Source: an uncultured Atopobiaceae bacterium (GTDB lineage Bacteria; Actinomycetota; Coriobacteriia; Coriobacteriales; Atopobiaceae). Taken from it: DNA of 64,000 bases. Positions 24,600-34,556 of the stretch are shown here, piece by piece. Positions within the stretch are counted from its first letter, which is position 1; each line of letters starts with the position of its first letter. Both the position numbers and the translations under genes were made by a program. Location: positions 1-64,000 of the forward strand of contig CANQSI010000001.1 in assembly GCA_947626465.1 (NCBI GenBank). The letters run 5' to 3'. The notes beneath the pieces were generated by a model. The model was not told the DNA's origin, ran no database searches, and saw nothing but the letters and a program-made list of their open reading frames with translations.

Positions 24600-27500
24600 G
24601 TGTATCTGAAGACGCTCACCCTCAAGGGCTTCAAATCGTTCCTCGACCGCACGCGACTCACCTTCGACCCCGGGCTTTCGGTGGTGGTGGGCCCCAACGG
24701 CTCCGGGAAGTCCAACATCTCCGACGCCATCCTCTGGGTGCTCGGCGAGCAGAGTGCCAAGACGCTCAGGGGCCAGGCGATGGAGGACGTGATCTTCGCG
24801 GGCTCCGCGCAGCGCAAGGCCGTGGGGCTCGCCGAGGTGACGATCGTACTCGACAATTCGGATCACACCCTCGCCCTCGACTTCTCGGAGATCGCCATCA
24901 CGCGAAGGATGTATCGCTCGGGCGAGAGCGAGTACCTCGTGAACGGCGCGCAGGTGCGCCTTCGCGACGTGCGCGACCTGCTCCACGACGTGGGCCTCGG
25001 GCGCGACACCCACACGATCATCTCGCAGGGGCGCCTCGGCGAGGTGCTCCAGAGCCGCCCCGAGGATCGCCGCGCGCTCATCGAGGAAGCGGCGGGCATC
25101 GCGAAGCACCGCCAGCGTCGCGAGCGCGCGGAGCGAAAGCTCGCGCGCCTTGACGAGGACATCCTTCGCATCCGCTCCTACGCGCGGATGCTTCGCCGCG
25201 AGCTCACGCCGCTCGAGCGGCAAGTCGACCAGGCTCGCGCGATGGGGGAGCTTCGCGAGGAGAAGGCCCTCATCGAAACGACCCTCGCGGTCTCTGAGCT
25301 TCGAGGCCTGCAAGGGGAGTGGGAGGCGCTCGGGCGCGAGCGCAGGGAGGCCGAGGCGGCACGCGAGCTCGCCGCCTACCAGCTGCAGGAGAAGGAGCGC
25401 GATCTCGCCAAGATGAAGCGCCTCCTCGAGGAAAAGGGCCTCTTCGTGGGCGACCTCGGCGAGCAGCGGCAACGATCGCAGCGAGACCTCGAGAGCATCC
25501 TCTCCGGCTTGAAGCTCCTCGAGGAGAAGGGCCACCACCTCGTCGACCGCCTCTCCGACGCGAGGCTCCAGCTCTCGCAACTCACGCTCGAGGCAGGCGA
25601 GGTGGATCGCACGCTCGCCTCGGACGGCGAGGCATTGGCGAGCTGCGAGACTGCGCTCGACGAATCGAGCGCGAAACTCGCGCGCCTGGGCGCGGAGGAC
25701 GAGAAGGCGCGGGCCGCCTTCTCCGAGGCGCATGCGGCCCTCGAGGCGGCTCGTGCGAAGCGCGCACGTGCGGAGCGCACGCGCGATGAGGCTACGCTCG
25801 GCCTCGCTGCCCTCGAGCAGGAGCTTCGCGCCGCCGACACGCGGGATCGCCTCATGGCGGAAAGGCTCGCCGAGCTCGAGCGGGCGCGTGACGAGGCGAG
25901 CGCGGCGCTTGAGGCGGCGCATGCCGCCCATGAGAAGGCCGAGGCGCGGCGTGGGCCCCTCGAGAAGCGCGAGCAGGAGCTCGCCAAGGAGCTCTCGAAG
26001 GCGGAGGCTGCCGTGGAGAGGGCGCAGGCCGAGCTTGCCGATGCGCGTGCGGGGCTTGCGCGCACGGAAACCGAGCTCTCCGAGCTGAATGCCCTCGAGC
26101 GCGCGGCAGCCGCCGAGGAACCGCTCCAAAGGGCACTTGGCGATGTGGCTCGCGACGACGCCCTCGAGGTGCGTCTCGGCGAGCTTCTCGAGATCGACGA
26201 GGACTACCAGGAGGCCATCGCCGCCTATCTCGGAGATGATGTCCACGCGTTCGTGGGACGTGACGAGGCGTCCCTGAAGGCGCTCGTCGAGCGCGCCTGC
26301 GGGCTCGAGGAGAAGGGACGCGCGAGCTTCGTGGCGCCTCGAGGCGGGGATGCGGCCTCGCATGGGCTCCCCGTCCATGCCCAGGATCCCTCGCTCGAGC
26401 CGCTTGTCGTCGCCCTCTTCTCGCAGGTGGCCTTCGTAGAGGACGTGTTCTCGGCACTCGCGCGCCATGATGAGGATCCTCGGGCCGTCTACCTCGGAAA
26501 AGACGGATCGGTGATCCTCTCGGACGGGCGCGTGCGCCTCGGCGGCGGACGTGCCTCGGTGGACCTGTCGCTCTCGAGGAACCGCACGCGCCAGCGCCTC
26601 TCAAGGCGTCTTCCCAAGCTCGAGGCGCGTCTCGATGAGGCGATCGTGGCAGCGGATGCGGCGGGAGGCGAGCTCGAGCGCCTTCGCCGCGACCTCGCCT
26701 CCACCACCGACGAACTCGCCGCGATTGCGATCGAGCTCGAGCGCACCGCACGCGAGGCCGGGCGGGAAGAGGAGGCTTTGGAGCGCTCGCGCGAGGGTAT
26801 CGCGCGGCTCTCGAGGGAGCGCGAGGAAGCGGCCAGCGAGCTTGCGGAGAGCCATGAGCGTAGGGCCTCCCTCACGCAAAGGCGAGACGAAGCCGTGGCC
26901 ATCCTCGAGGAGCTGGCTTCGGGCATGGCCGGCCTCGAGGAGGAAAGGGACCGTGCGCGAGAGATCGCCGATCGCACGAAGGACGAGCTCGGCGCACTCA
27001 CGCTCTCGAAGCTTCGCCTCGAGGAGCGCAAGGCGGCCCTTGTGGCATCGCTCGACGGACAGCGGCGCCGCAAGGCGACCCTCGAGGAGCGACGCGGGAG
27101 CGTCCGTTCCTCAGCCGCATCGCTCGATGTGCTCCGGAGGAGGATCGATCCGCTCCATCGCCTGATGGAAGAGCTCCACCAAGTGGCCCTCGCGAAGGCA
27201 ACCGTCCTCGTCGATCGCTCGTCGATCGCCGAGGCGGATTCGAAGACGCTTCGCGAGACGGTGGAAAGGGCCGAGGACGACGCACGTCGCGCACGTGAGG
27301 CGGCGGAGGCAACGGCTTCCACGGAGGCCGAGCTCAAGGTGTCTGCGGGTGTCATCGAGGAGCGCGTACGCCAAGCGACGGAGAGGCTCCGGGAGTTCTC
27401 CTCGATGGATCTCGAGGAGGCGCTCTCCCTCCCGGAGCCCGAGGACCGCGACGCGCTCATCGCCAAGCTTGCCAAGGTGGAGCGCGACATCGAGAGCATG

Positions 27501-28160
27501 GGCCCGGTGAACGAAGTGGCGCTAGCGAGCTACGAGCGCGTGAAGGAGCGCCTCGAGCGCGTGCGTGCGGCGCTCGACGACCTGCAGGGTGCGCAGGAGG
27601 CGCTGAGGAAGATCTCGAATGCGGTCGAGCGCAAGATGCGCGATTCCTACCTCGAGGCCTTCAAGGATGTGAGCAGGAACTTCACCGATGTCTTCAAGAC
27701 GCTCTTCGGCGGGGGAGATGCCCGTCTCGAGATGGATGACCCCGCGCATCCGCTGCAATCGGGCGTGGAGGTGAGCGCGCAGCCGCCTCGCAAGCGCGTG
27801 GCCAAGATGTCGCTTCTCTCCGGCGGTGAGCGCTCCCTCACCGCCCTCGCCCTGCTCTTCGCACTCTACCGCACGAAAACGGTGCCCTTCTACGTGTTCG
27901 ACGAGGTGGAGCAGGCGCTCGATGACACGAACCTGAACAAGCTCCTCGCCTCGCTCGACGCGCTCAAGAGCCAAACGCAGCTCATCGTCATCTCACACCA
28001 GCGGCGTACCATGGAGAAGGCAGACGTGCTCTACGGCGTGTCGATGGGGGCAGATGGCGTGTCGCGCGCCGTCTCCCAGCGCATCGCCGACTTCAGGCCG
28101 AAGGCGCCCGAGGCACGCGCGCCCGAAGAATCCGAGCTTCCCGCAACGAAGGGGGCCTAG
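24600..28160 (+). CDS. smc: Chromosome segregation ATPase SMC
   Basis: Condensin-like SMC ATPase. Head: Walker A GPNGSGKSN (31-39) and QGRLGEVLQSRPEDRR. Two long Ala/Glu/Arg-rich coiled coils (about 165-500 and 660-1010) flank a hinge (about 515-650). The C-terminal head has LLSGGERSLTALALLFA (ABC signature, about 1070-1086) and Walker B FYVFDEVEQALDD (about 1098-1110); most SMCs read DEVDAALD, so EQ here is a small deviation. The 1186-aa length is normal. GTG 24600 follows caggag. scpA and scpB, its kleisin partners, are not in the window. Confidence 0.97.
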   Translation: MYLKTLTLKGFKSFLDRTRLTFDPGLSVVVGPNGSGKSNISDAILWVLGEQSAKTLRGQAMEDVIFAGSAQRKAVGLAEVTIVLDNSDHTLALDFSEIAITRRMYRSGESEYLVNGAQVRLRDVRDLLHDVGLGRDTHTIISQGRLGEVLQSRPEDRRALIEEAAGIAKHRQRRERAERKLARLDEDILRIRSYARMLRRELTPLERQVDQARAMGELREEKALIETTLAVSELRGLQGEWEALGRERREAEAARELAAYQLQEKERDLAKMKRLLEEKGLFVGDLGEQRQRSQRDLESILSGLKLLEEKGHHLVDRLSDARLQLSQLTLEAGEVDRTLASDGEALASCETALDESSAKLARLGAEDEKARAAFSEAHAALEAARAKRARAERTRDEATLGLAALEQELRAADTRDRLMAERLAELERARDEASAALEAAHAAHEKAEARRGPLEKREQELAKELSKAEAAVERAQAELADARAGLARTETELSELNALERAAAAEEPLQRALGDVARDDALEVRLGELLEIDEDYQEAIAAYLGDDVHAFVGRDEASLKALVERACGLEEKGRASFVAPRGGDAASHGLPVHAQDPSLEPLVVALFSQVAFVEDVFSALARHDEDPRAVYLGKDGSVILSDGRVRLGGGRASVDLSLSRNRTRQRLSRRLPKLEARLDEAIVAADAAGGELERLRRDLASTTDELAAIAIELERTAREAGREEEALERSREGIARLSREREEAASELAESHERRASLTQRRDEAVAILEELASGMAGLEEERDRAREIADRTKDELGALTLSKLRLEERKAALVASLDGQRRRKATLEERRGSVRSSAASLDVLRRRIDPLHRLMEELHQVALAKATVLVDRSSIAEADSKTLRETVERAEDDARRAREAAEATASTEAELKVSAGVIEERVRQATERLREFSSMDLEEALSLPEPEDRDALIAKLAKVERDIESMGPVNEVALASYERVKERLERVRAALDDLQGAQEALRKISNAVERKMRDSYLEAFKDVSRNFTDVFKTLFGGGDARLEMDDPAHPLQSGVEVSAQPPRKRVAKMSLLSGGERSLTALALLFALYRTKTVPFYVFDEVEQALDDTNLNKLLASLDALKSQTQLIVISHQRRTMEKADVLYGVSMGADGVSRAVSQRIADFRPKAPEARAPEESELPATKGA

Positions 28161-28162
28161 CC

Positions 28163-29068
28163 ATGGCGTTCTTGGATCGCCTCAAGAGGGGTCTTTCACG
28201 CTCGCGCGAGGCGCTGAACGAGATCTTCTACTTCGGTGGCGAGGTGGACGAGGACTTCTGGGAAGACCTCGAAGATACGCTCGTCATGGGCGACCTCGGC
28301 GCCGAGGTGGCGCTCTCGGTGGTGGACGACCTCCGCGACGAGGCGGCGCGCAAGGGCCTCTCGACGGATCGCCAGCTGAGGGCCGCGCTCATCAGGCGCC
28401 TTGCCGAGGAGTTCACGCCGGCGACGAGCGACCCCTTCGACGCGCGCCCCTCCTGCGTGCTCTTCGTGGGCATCAACGGCGCGGGAAAGACCACCACCGT
28501 GGGCAAGCTCGCCAATGCGGGGAAGCTCGCGGGGGCATCGGTGATCATCGGCTGCGGCGACACCTTCCGCGCGGCGGCGCTCGAGCAGCTCGAGATCTGG
28601 GCGGATCGCGCGAGCGTGCCCATCATCAGCCGTCCGCGTGGGGCCGATCCCGCGAGCGTGTGCTACGACGTCATCGAACAAGCCGAGAAAATGGGCTCCG
28701 ACCTCGTGCTCATCGACACCGCAGGGCGCCTCCACACCTCGACGGACCTCATGCGCGAGCTCCAGAAGGTGGTGTCGGTGACGCGCAAGCGCGCCCAGAT
28801 GCCCGTGCACGTGGTGCTCGTGGTGGATGCGACCACCGGCCAAAACGGCCTCTCGCAGGCCAAGGAGTTCAACGACGCGCTCGAGCTCGACGGACTCATC
28901 ATCACCAAGCTCGACGGCACCGCCAAGGGCGGCATCGCCGTGGCCATCTCCCACACGCTCAAGCTGCCGATCTACCGCATCGGCGTCGGCGAATCGATCG
29001 AGGACTTCCAGCGCTTCGACGCGCACGACTTCGCGACGGCGCTCGTGGGGGAGGGATCCCTCACCTAG
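28163..29068 (+). CDS. ftsY: Signal recognition particle receptor FtsY
   Basis: GTPase receptor for SRP at the membrane. N domain about 1-95; G domain with Walker A GINGAGKTTT (103-112), GDTFRAAALEQL (about 133-144), DTAGRLHT (about 193-200), TKLDGTAKGG (about 252-261) and the C-terminal GVGE-S-IEDF motif typical of FtsY. At 301 aa it is the short form lacking the long acidic A domain. ATG lies 2 bp after the smc stop, with aggggg inside the smc end. ffh, its SRP54 partner, follows at once. Confidence 0.97.
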   Translation: MAFLDRLKRGLSRSREALNEIFYFGGEVDEDFWEDLEDTLVMGDLGAEVALSVVDDLRDEAARKGLSTDRQLRAALIRRLAEEFTPATSDPFDARPSCVLFVGINGAGKTTTVGKLANAGKLAGASVIIGCGDTFRAAALEQLEIWADRASVPIISRPRGADPASVCYDVIEQAEKMGSDLVLIDTAGRLHTSTDLMRELQKVVSVTRKRAQMPVHVVLVVDATTGQNGLSQAKEFNDALELDGLIITKLDGTAKGGIAVAISHTLKLPIYRIGVGESIEDFQRFDAHDFATALVGEGSLT

Positions 29069-29084
29069 CTCGAAAGGACCTTCG

Positions 29085-30506
29085 GTGTTCAACTCTCTCC
29101 AGGACCGGCTGCAGGATACGTTCGATCGCCTGAAGGGCAAGGGGCGCCTCACCGAGGACGACATCAACGTCGCCATGCGCGAGATCCGCCTCGCGCTTCT
29201 CGAGGCCGACGTGAACTTCCGCGTGGTGAAGCGCTTCGTGGCCGCGTGCAAGGAACGCTGCCTCGCGGCTGACGTGCTCGATTCGCTCACGCCCGCGCAA
29301 AACGTCGTGCGCGTGGTGCTCGAGGAGCTCACGCAGCTCCTCGGTTCCACGGAATCGGCGCTCACGCTCGCTCCGAACCGCCACCCGAACTCGATCATGC
29401 TCGTGGGCCTCCAGGGTTCGGGCAAGACGACCGCGGCGGCGAAGCTCGCCTACCTCCTGAAGAAGCAGGGCCAAAAGCCCCTCCTCGCCGCGTGCGACGT
29501 GTACCGCCCGGCAGCCATCGACCAGCTCGAGACGCTCGGCTCCGAGGTGGGCGTGCCCGTCTACACGGGAGATCGCACGGATCCCGTGGCCATTGCCAAG
29601 GGCGCCATCGCCGCAGCCGCGGACGAGGGCGCGTCGGTCGTCATCATCGACACCGCCGGGCGCCTGCAGATCGACGAGGTGATGATGGCCGAGGCCGTGG
29701 CCATCAAGAACGCCGTGAAGCCCGACCAGGTGCTCATGGTGGTGGACGCGATGGCCGGCCAGGACATCGTGAACGTCGTCTCCGAGTTCGCGGAGAAGAC
29801 GGACTTCGACGGCGTCATCATGTCGAAGCTCGACGGCGACGCCCGCGGCGGCGGCGCGCTCTCCGTGCGCGAGGTCACCGGAAAGCCCATCAAATTCGTC
29901 TCCACCGGCGAGAAGCCCGACGCGCTTGAGGTCTTCCACCCCGATCGCATGGCCAAGCGAATCCTCGGCATGGGCGACGTGGTGGGCATCATCGAGCGAG
30001 CCGAGGAGCTCGCCGACGCCGAGGCCATGGCGGACGCCGAGCGCATGCTCAACGAGGGCTTCACCATGGACGACATGCTGAAGCAGGTGAACACCATCCG
30101 GAAGATGGGTGGCCTTGGGAAGATCCTCGCCATGCTCCCCGGAGGCGAGCGCCTCATGGGGCAGCTTCCGGACGGCATCGACGAAGGCGTGGTGGGACGC
30201 ATGGAGGCCATGATCTTCTCGATGACGCCCCAGGAGCGCGCGCGGCCGAAGATCATCAACGGCATGCGGCGCGCCCGCATCGCGAAGGGCTCGGGCCGCT
30301 CGGTGCAAGAGGTGAACCAGCTCATCCGCCAATGGGACGAGATGAACGCGATGATGGGCAAGCTGCGCGCGATGCAGAACAACGGCCAGCTTTCGCCCCG
30401 CGCCATGAAGCAGATGGCGGCGCAGATGAAAAACCAGGGCGCGCCTGCCGGCGGCAACCGTGCGCAGAGGCGCATGCAGGCGAGGAAGGGCCGCAAGCGC
30501 CGCTAG
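29085..30506 (+). CDS. ffh: Signal recognition particle protein Ffh (SRP54)
   Basis: SRP GTPase binding signal peptides and 4.5S RNA. NG domain: GLQGSGKTTAAAKL (about 106-119), DVYRPAAIDQL, DTAGRLQIDE, SKLDGDARGGGAL (about 246-258) and the closing GEKPDALEVFHPDR. The Met-rich M domain (about 300-460) includes MEAMIFSMTPQERARP and the RNA-binding RRARIAKGSGRSVQEVN motif, then a basic tail. The 473-aa length is normal. GTG 29085 follows cgaaagga. It is the last gene of the yceD-ffh run and ends on a strong hairpin. No 4.5S RNA gene was recognised here. Confidence 0.97.
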   Translation: MFNSLQDRLQDTFDRLKGKGRLTEDDINVAMREIRLALLEADVNFRVVKRFVAACKERCLAADVLDSLTPAQNVVRVVLEELTQLLGSTESALTLAPNRHPNSIMLVGLQGSGKTTAAAKLAYLLKKQGQKPLLAACDVYRPAAIDQLETLGSEVGVPVYTGDRTDPVAIAKGAIAAAADEGASVVIIDTAGRLQIDEVMMAEAVAIKNAVKPDQVLMVVDAMAGQDIVNVVSEFAEKTDFDGVIMSKLDGDARGGGALSVREVTGKPIKFVSTGEKPDALEVFHPDRMAKRILGMGDVVGIIERAEELADAEAMADAERMLNEGFTMDDMLKQVNTIRKMGGLGKILAMLPGGERLMGQLPDGIDEGVVGRMEAMIFSMTPQERARPKIINGMRRARIAKGSGRSVQEVNQLIRQWDEMNAMMGKLRAMQNNGQLSPRAMKQMAAQMKNQGAPAGGNRAQRRMQARKGRKRR

Positions 30507-30548
30507 AGGGCATAGCGCCACGAGGAGGCGCTCGTGGCGCCATGCCCT
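30507..30548. terminator. Bidirectional hairpin between ffh and the L,D-transpeptidase gene
   Basis: An 18-bp stem with one mismatch, 30507-30524 with 30531-30548, encloses the 6-nt loop GAGGCG. It fills the whole gap between the two convergent genes and overlaps the transpeptidase stop. There is no T-run, so Rho-independent strength is uncertain despite the long stem. Confidence 0.68.
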
Positions 30549-32421
30549 AGTAGTGGGTGATGACGACGTCGCCCTGGTTCACGATCTTGCAGAGCTCGCC
30601 TGCGGCAGACACCGGCAAGTTCACGCAACCATGCGAGCCGTTGTAGAGGTAGATCGAACCGCCGAAGGAGCCGCGCCAGTCCGCGTCGTGCAGGCCGATG
30701 GAGTTGCCGATGAAGGGCATCCAGTAGCGTACGTAGGACTCGTAGTCCTTCGTGCCGTCGGGCTTGTAGCCGACGAGCGTCGACGAGGGCGAGGTCTTGT
30801 TGAAATTCGAATCGATGTACCACACGCCGGTGGGGGTGTTGTGGCTCTGGGAGTCGTCGCCCGAGACGCAGGGAGCCTCCCAGATGAGCGAGCCGTCATC
30901 GCCGTACATGCGCACGTGCTGTTCGGAGAGGTCGACGTCGATGTAGCGCATGCCCCAGTCGCGTCCGCCCTCATCCGGCACGGTTTGCGCCGACTGGAGG
31001 ATCGGCACGTCCACCTCTTGGCTCTTCCCGCTCATCACGGCATCCACCACGAGTGGCGTGAGCGCCGCTGAATCGATCGACCATCCATACGAGCCGCCGT
31101 TGACGCTGATCGTCTTCCCGTCGGCGCGCGTGTAGGTGCGCTCGCGGTTCACGGTGTCGAGGCGAGACGAGAGATCGTTCTTGCCCCATTCGGTGATGGC
31201 CTCCTGGTTAAGCGTGGGGTTGAGCGAATCGTCGACGACCACCCAGTCCTTCACCCGGTCGGGGCCGATGACCTCGGCGGTCTCGCCGTTCATCTTGAGC
31301 GTGACCTCGGTGGTGAGGAAGGAATTCGCCTGGTTCTGCGCGGCGAGGAGGCGCTCGTTGTCGGAGGTTATCTCCGGTTTCGCAAGCGCCGTCTCGTCGA
31401 GCACCACCGCGTCGGAGAAGGCGTTGATCGAGCGGGTGACGTCCGAGAGCACGGCCCCTTCGTCGAGGAGCGTACCCATCTCCTCGGGCTTCACGACGAA
31501 CTTGTCCGTGGCGTCGTCGTAGGCGATGGTGGCGTTCACGGGGCTCTTGGCCTTCTCGTTGAACGTGGACACCTGCTCCTCGACGATGGCGGAGAGCTTC
31601 TCCTGGTCGATGCTCTGGCCCGTCTCCGCATCGATATCGCGCGGTGTCCACACGCTCACCGGCCATGACCAAGGCTGCGTGGCTTCGATCGCCTTGGCGG
31701 CATACGCGTCGCTGTCGAAGCCGAGGCCGATGTCCGCCCCTTCGACGGTGAAATTCAGCCCATCGCCACTCACCGCGAGCGAGTAGTCGATGGAGCGCTG
31801 CTCGAGTGAATCGATGAGTTCCTGGCGCCCCATGAGCGAGACATCGCGGCCGTTCACGGTGGTGTTCGGCATGAAGGTGTTGGTGAAGAAGAGCGCAACG
31901 CCCACGTAGATGGCGACGAGCGCCGCCGCGCAGCCGCCGACGATGCCCCAGACGGCTTTCTTCGAGAGGTGCTTCTTCGGCTCCTTTGGCGCTGCATGGG
32001 AAGGGGAGGAGGATGCGGGCAGGGGAGCCACGACGGTCTCGCCTGCGTCCCGCTCGCCTTCTTCGGCGTGCGCGCTCGTGCTGGCGGGATCGCTTGGAGC
32101 GCCATTCGAAGACGCTTCGACCGTGGCGTCGTCTGCGCTTGAGACCTGCGCGGTTTCTTCGGCGCTCTCGACGGATGGCGCCTGCGCTTCCAAGTCCTCG
32201 AGCGAGGCATGCTTCGCGTTCTCTACCTGCTCTTCGGTGAGCGCTTGGAAGCTCGTGGTCTGCTCAGCTCGGCGTTCCGCCTTGAAGAGGTTCGCCAGAG
32301 CTCGCTTGTCCTTCGAACCCTTGGGCGCCATATGCCGAGCTTCGCGGGCCTTCTTCGCCCCCTTCGCGCGGGGATCGCCAGCGGCTGGCACATCGGCCCC
32401 CCTCTTCGGCTCGTCGACCAT
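30547..32421 (-). CDS. Membrane-anchored L,D-transpeptidase (YkuD) with peptidoglycan-binding-like domain
   Basis: Predicted wall enzyme making 3-3 cross-links or attaching wall components. Order in 624 aa: a cytosolic, Ala/Glu/Ser-rich tail of about 155 residues; one membrane helix (AVWGIVGGCAAALVAIYV); an external region of about 290 aa resembling the YoaR/PG_binding_4 module; and a C-terminal YkuD domain (about 490-624). The active site is intact: IGLHDADWRGSFGG followed by NGSHGCVNLP, with the catalytic Cys in HGC and the conserved His. ATG 32421 is backed by a long purine run (ggagggggggg) on the minus strand. It follows ftsH at 134 bp and may be co-transcribed with it. Confidence 0.9.
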   Translation of the reverse strand: MVDEPKRGADVPAAGDPRAKGAKKAREARHMAPKGSKDKRALANLFKAERRAEQTTSFQALTEEQVENAKHASLEDLEAQAPSVESAEETAQVSSADDATVEASSNGAPSDPASTSAHAEEGERDAGETVVAPLPASSSPSHAAPKEPKKHLSKKAVWGIVGGCAAALVAIYVGVALFFTNTFMPNTTVNGRDVSLMGRQELIDSLEQRSIDYSLAVSGDGLNFTVEGADIGLGFDSDAYAAKAIEATQPWSWPVSVWTPRDIDAETGQSIDQEKLSAIVEEQVSTFNEKAKSPVNATIAYDDATDKFVVKPEEMGTLLDEGAVLSDVTRSINAFSDAVVLDETALAKPEITSDNERLLAAQNQANSFLTTEVTLKMNGETAEVIGPDRVKDWVVVDDSLNPTLNQEAITEWGKNDLSSRLDTVNRERTYTRADGKTISVNGGSYGWSIDSAALTPLVVDAVMSGKSQEVDVPILQSAQTVPDEGGRDWGMRYIDVDLSEQHVRMYGDDGSLIWEAPCVSGDDSQSHNTPTGVWYIDSNFNKTSPSSTLVGYKPDGTKDYESYVRYWMPFIGNSIGLHDADWRGSFGGSIYLYNGSHGCVNLPVSAAGELCKIVNQGDVVITHY

Positions 32422-32555
32422 GGCACCCCCCCCCTCCGAGAAGCATATGAAGTCTATTCCAAGCAGGGAATGGTAACCGTGCGTGCGCGCCATCCGAAGC
32501 GGACGCGCCCGCACTCAAGACATTTCCAAATGAGGTGGAGATGCTGTGGAAGCTC

Positions 32556-34433
32556 CTAGTCCCCTGAGGGCATGGGAAAGAGGTCGTTGTCCCGCGCGAA
32601 GATCCGCATGAATTCCTCGCCGGTGATGGTCTCCTTCACCTGCAGGTAGCGCGCGAGCTCGTGGAGCTTGAACTGGTTTTCGCGCAGGATGCGGATGGCC
32701 GTTTGATGGCAACTCTCCACGATGTCATGCACCACCTGGTCGATGCGCTCGGCGGTGCCGTCAGCGACGGTGAGCGTGGCGGTGTTGTTGAGGTAGCGGT
32801 TCTGCACCTGCCCGAGCGCCACCGGGCCGAATTCGTCCGACATGCCGTACTGCGTGACCATGTTCCTCGCGAGCTGCGTGGCGCGCTCGATGTCGTTCGC
32901 GGCGCCGGTCGTGACGTCGTGGAAGATGATCTCCTCGGCGCTGCGGCCGCCGCAGAGCACGGCGATCTGGTTCAGTGCCTCGGTCTTCGTGGTGAGGAAG
33001 TGCTCATCCTCCTCCACCTGCATCGTGTAGCCGAGGGCTCCCGAGGTGCGCGGCACGATGGTGATCTTCTGCACCGGAGCCTCGCCGCGCTGGATGGCGG
33101 CCACGATGGCATGGCCGATCTCGTGGTAGGCGACGAGCTTCTTCTCCTTTTCGGAGAGCACGGTGGACTTGCGCTGCTCGCCCGCGATGACGACCTCCAC
33201 CGATTCCTGGAGGTCTTCCTGCGAGACGCGGTTCCTGCCCATGCGCACCGCGCGAAGCGCCGCCTCGTTGATGATGTTCGCCAAGTCCGCTCCCGACGCA
33301 CCGGGCGTGGAGCGCGCGATGACGTCGAGGTCGAGGCCCGGATCCATCTTCACGTCGTGGGCGTGGAGCGAGAGGATCGCCTTCCTTCCCGCGAGGTCGG
33401 GGAGCTCCACCGGGATGCGGCGATCGAAGCGCCCGGGGCGAAGGAGCGCCGGGTCGAGGGTGTCGGGGCGGTTCGTGGCGCCGATCACCACGATTCCCTT
33501 GTGGTTGTCGAAGCCGTCCATCTCGGTGAGGAGCTGGTTCAGCGTCTGCTCGCGCTCGTCGTTGGTGGTGAGGCCGGCGTCGCGACGCTTTCCCACCGTG
33601 TCGATCTCGTCGATGAACACGATGCAGGGCGCCTTCTCGTTCGCCTGCTTGAAGAGATCGCGCACCTTCGCGGCGCCGCGTCCCACGAACATCTCCACGA
33701 ACTCGGAACCGGAGATGGAGAAGAAGGGCACGTGCGCCTCGCCGGCGACGGCCTTCGCGAGGAGCGTCTTGCCCGTGCCCGGAGGCCCCACGAGGAGCGC
33801 GCCACGCGGGAGCTTCGCGCCAATCGCTTCGTAGCGCTGCGGCTTTTCGAGGAAGCTCACGATCTCGGCGAGGGAATCCTTCGCCTCGTCCTCTCCGGCC
33901 ACGTCCTTGAAGGTGATGCCCGTCTCGGATTGCGCTACGACCTTCGCGCCGCTCTTGCCGAAGTTGCCGATGCCGCCTCCGCCGAAGGTCATCGTGGGGT
34001 CGTCGCCCATGGACTTCCTGAGCTGGCGGTTCAAGAGCCAGCCGCCACCGAAGATGAAGAGGAGCGGAAGGCCCCACATCATGAGCAGGTAGACGAGCAT
34101 GTTCGAGCCCGCGTCGGGAAGCTCGGCGGTGAACGTCACGCCCGCCTTCTCAAGACGCGCGACGAGGTCGGTGTCGCCGGGGAAGACGTTCGTTTGGAAC
34201 GTCTTTCCGGCTTCGTCGCCCTTGCCCGTGAAGAGGATGGTCGAGTTGTCGGTGTTGTATTGCACCTGGTCCACTTCGTGGTCGTCCACCATCGAGATGA
34301 AGGTGGAGTAGTCCACGTTTTGCACCTGATTTGCCGTGACGGCGGGATAGATGAAGGCCCGAACCGCCACGATGATCGCGATGACGAGGATCACATAGAG
34401 GATGATCGACTGTCGCTTCTTCTTTTCGTCCAC
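32556..34433 (-). CDS. ftsH: ATP-dependent zinc metalloprotease FtsH
   Basis: Membrane AAA+ protease degrading misassembled membrane proteins and regulatory factors. Two N-terminal membrane helices (about 9-28 and 110-132) flank an external region of about 80 aa. AAA domain: GPPGTGKTLLAKA (about 212-224), CIVFIDEIDTVGKRR (Walker B) and the second region of homology ATNRPDTLDPALLRPGRFDR. Peptidase site HEIGH (about 430) with a downstream Asp in the family position. The 625-aa length is normal. GTG 34433 (VDEKKKRQ) is chosen because of ggggga just upstream; ATG 34475 would add 14 residues. Confidence 0.95.
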   Translation of the reverse strand: MDEKKKRQSIILYVILVIAIIVAVRAFIYPAVTANQVQNVDYSTFISMVDDHEVDQVQYNTDNSTILFTGKGDEAGKTFQTNVFPGDTDLVARLEKAGVTFTAELPDAGSNMLVYLLMMWGLPLLFIFGGGWLLNRQLRKSMGDDPTMTFGGGGIGNFGKSGAKVVAQSETGITFKDVAGEDEAKDSLAEIVSFLEKPQRYEAIGAKLPRGALLVGPPGTGKTLLAKAVAGEAHVPFFSISGSEFVEMFVGRGAAKVRDLFKQANEKAPCIVFIDEIDTVGKRRDAGLTTNDEREQTLNQLLTEMDGFDNHKGIVVIGATNRPDTLDPALLRPGRFDRRIPVELPDLAGRKAILSLHAHDVKMDPGLDLDVIARSTPGASGADLANIINEAALRAVRMGRNRVSQEDLQESVEVVIAGEQRKSTVLSEKEKKLVAYHEIGHAIVAAIQRGEAPVQKITIVPRTSGALGYTMQVEEDEHFLTTKTEALNQIAVLCGGRSAEEIIFHDVTTGAANDIERATQLARNMVTQYGMSDEFGPVALGQVQNRYLNNTATLTVADGTAERIDQVVHDIVESCHQTAIRILRENQFKLHELARYLQVKETITGEEFMRIFARDNDLFPMPSGD

Positions 34434-34556
34434 TGGTCCCCCGCATGATTTGGGTGCCGTTCTCCAGAACCTCATACCCTATCGCAAGTGTGTCATGACG
34501 ATGTGGCGTGCACGTTCGTAGAATCGCGGTGACAGTGCGCAGGGAAGGGGCACGCC

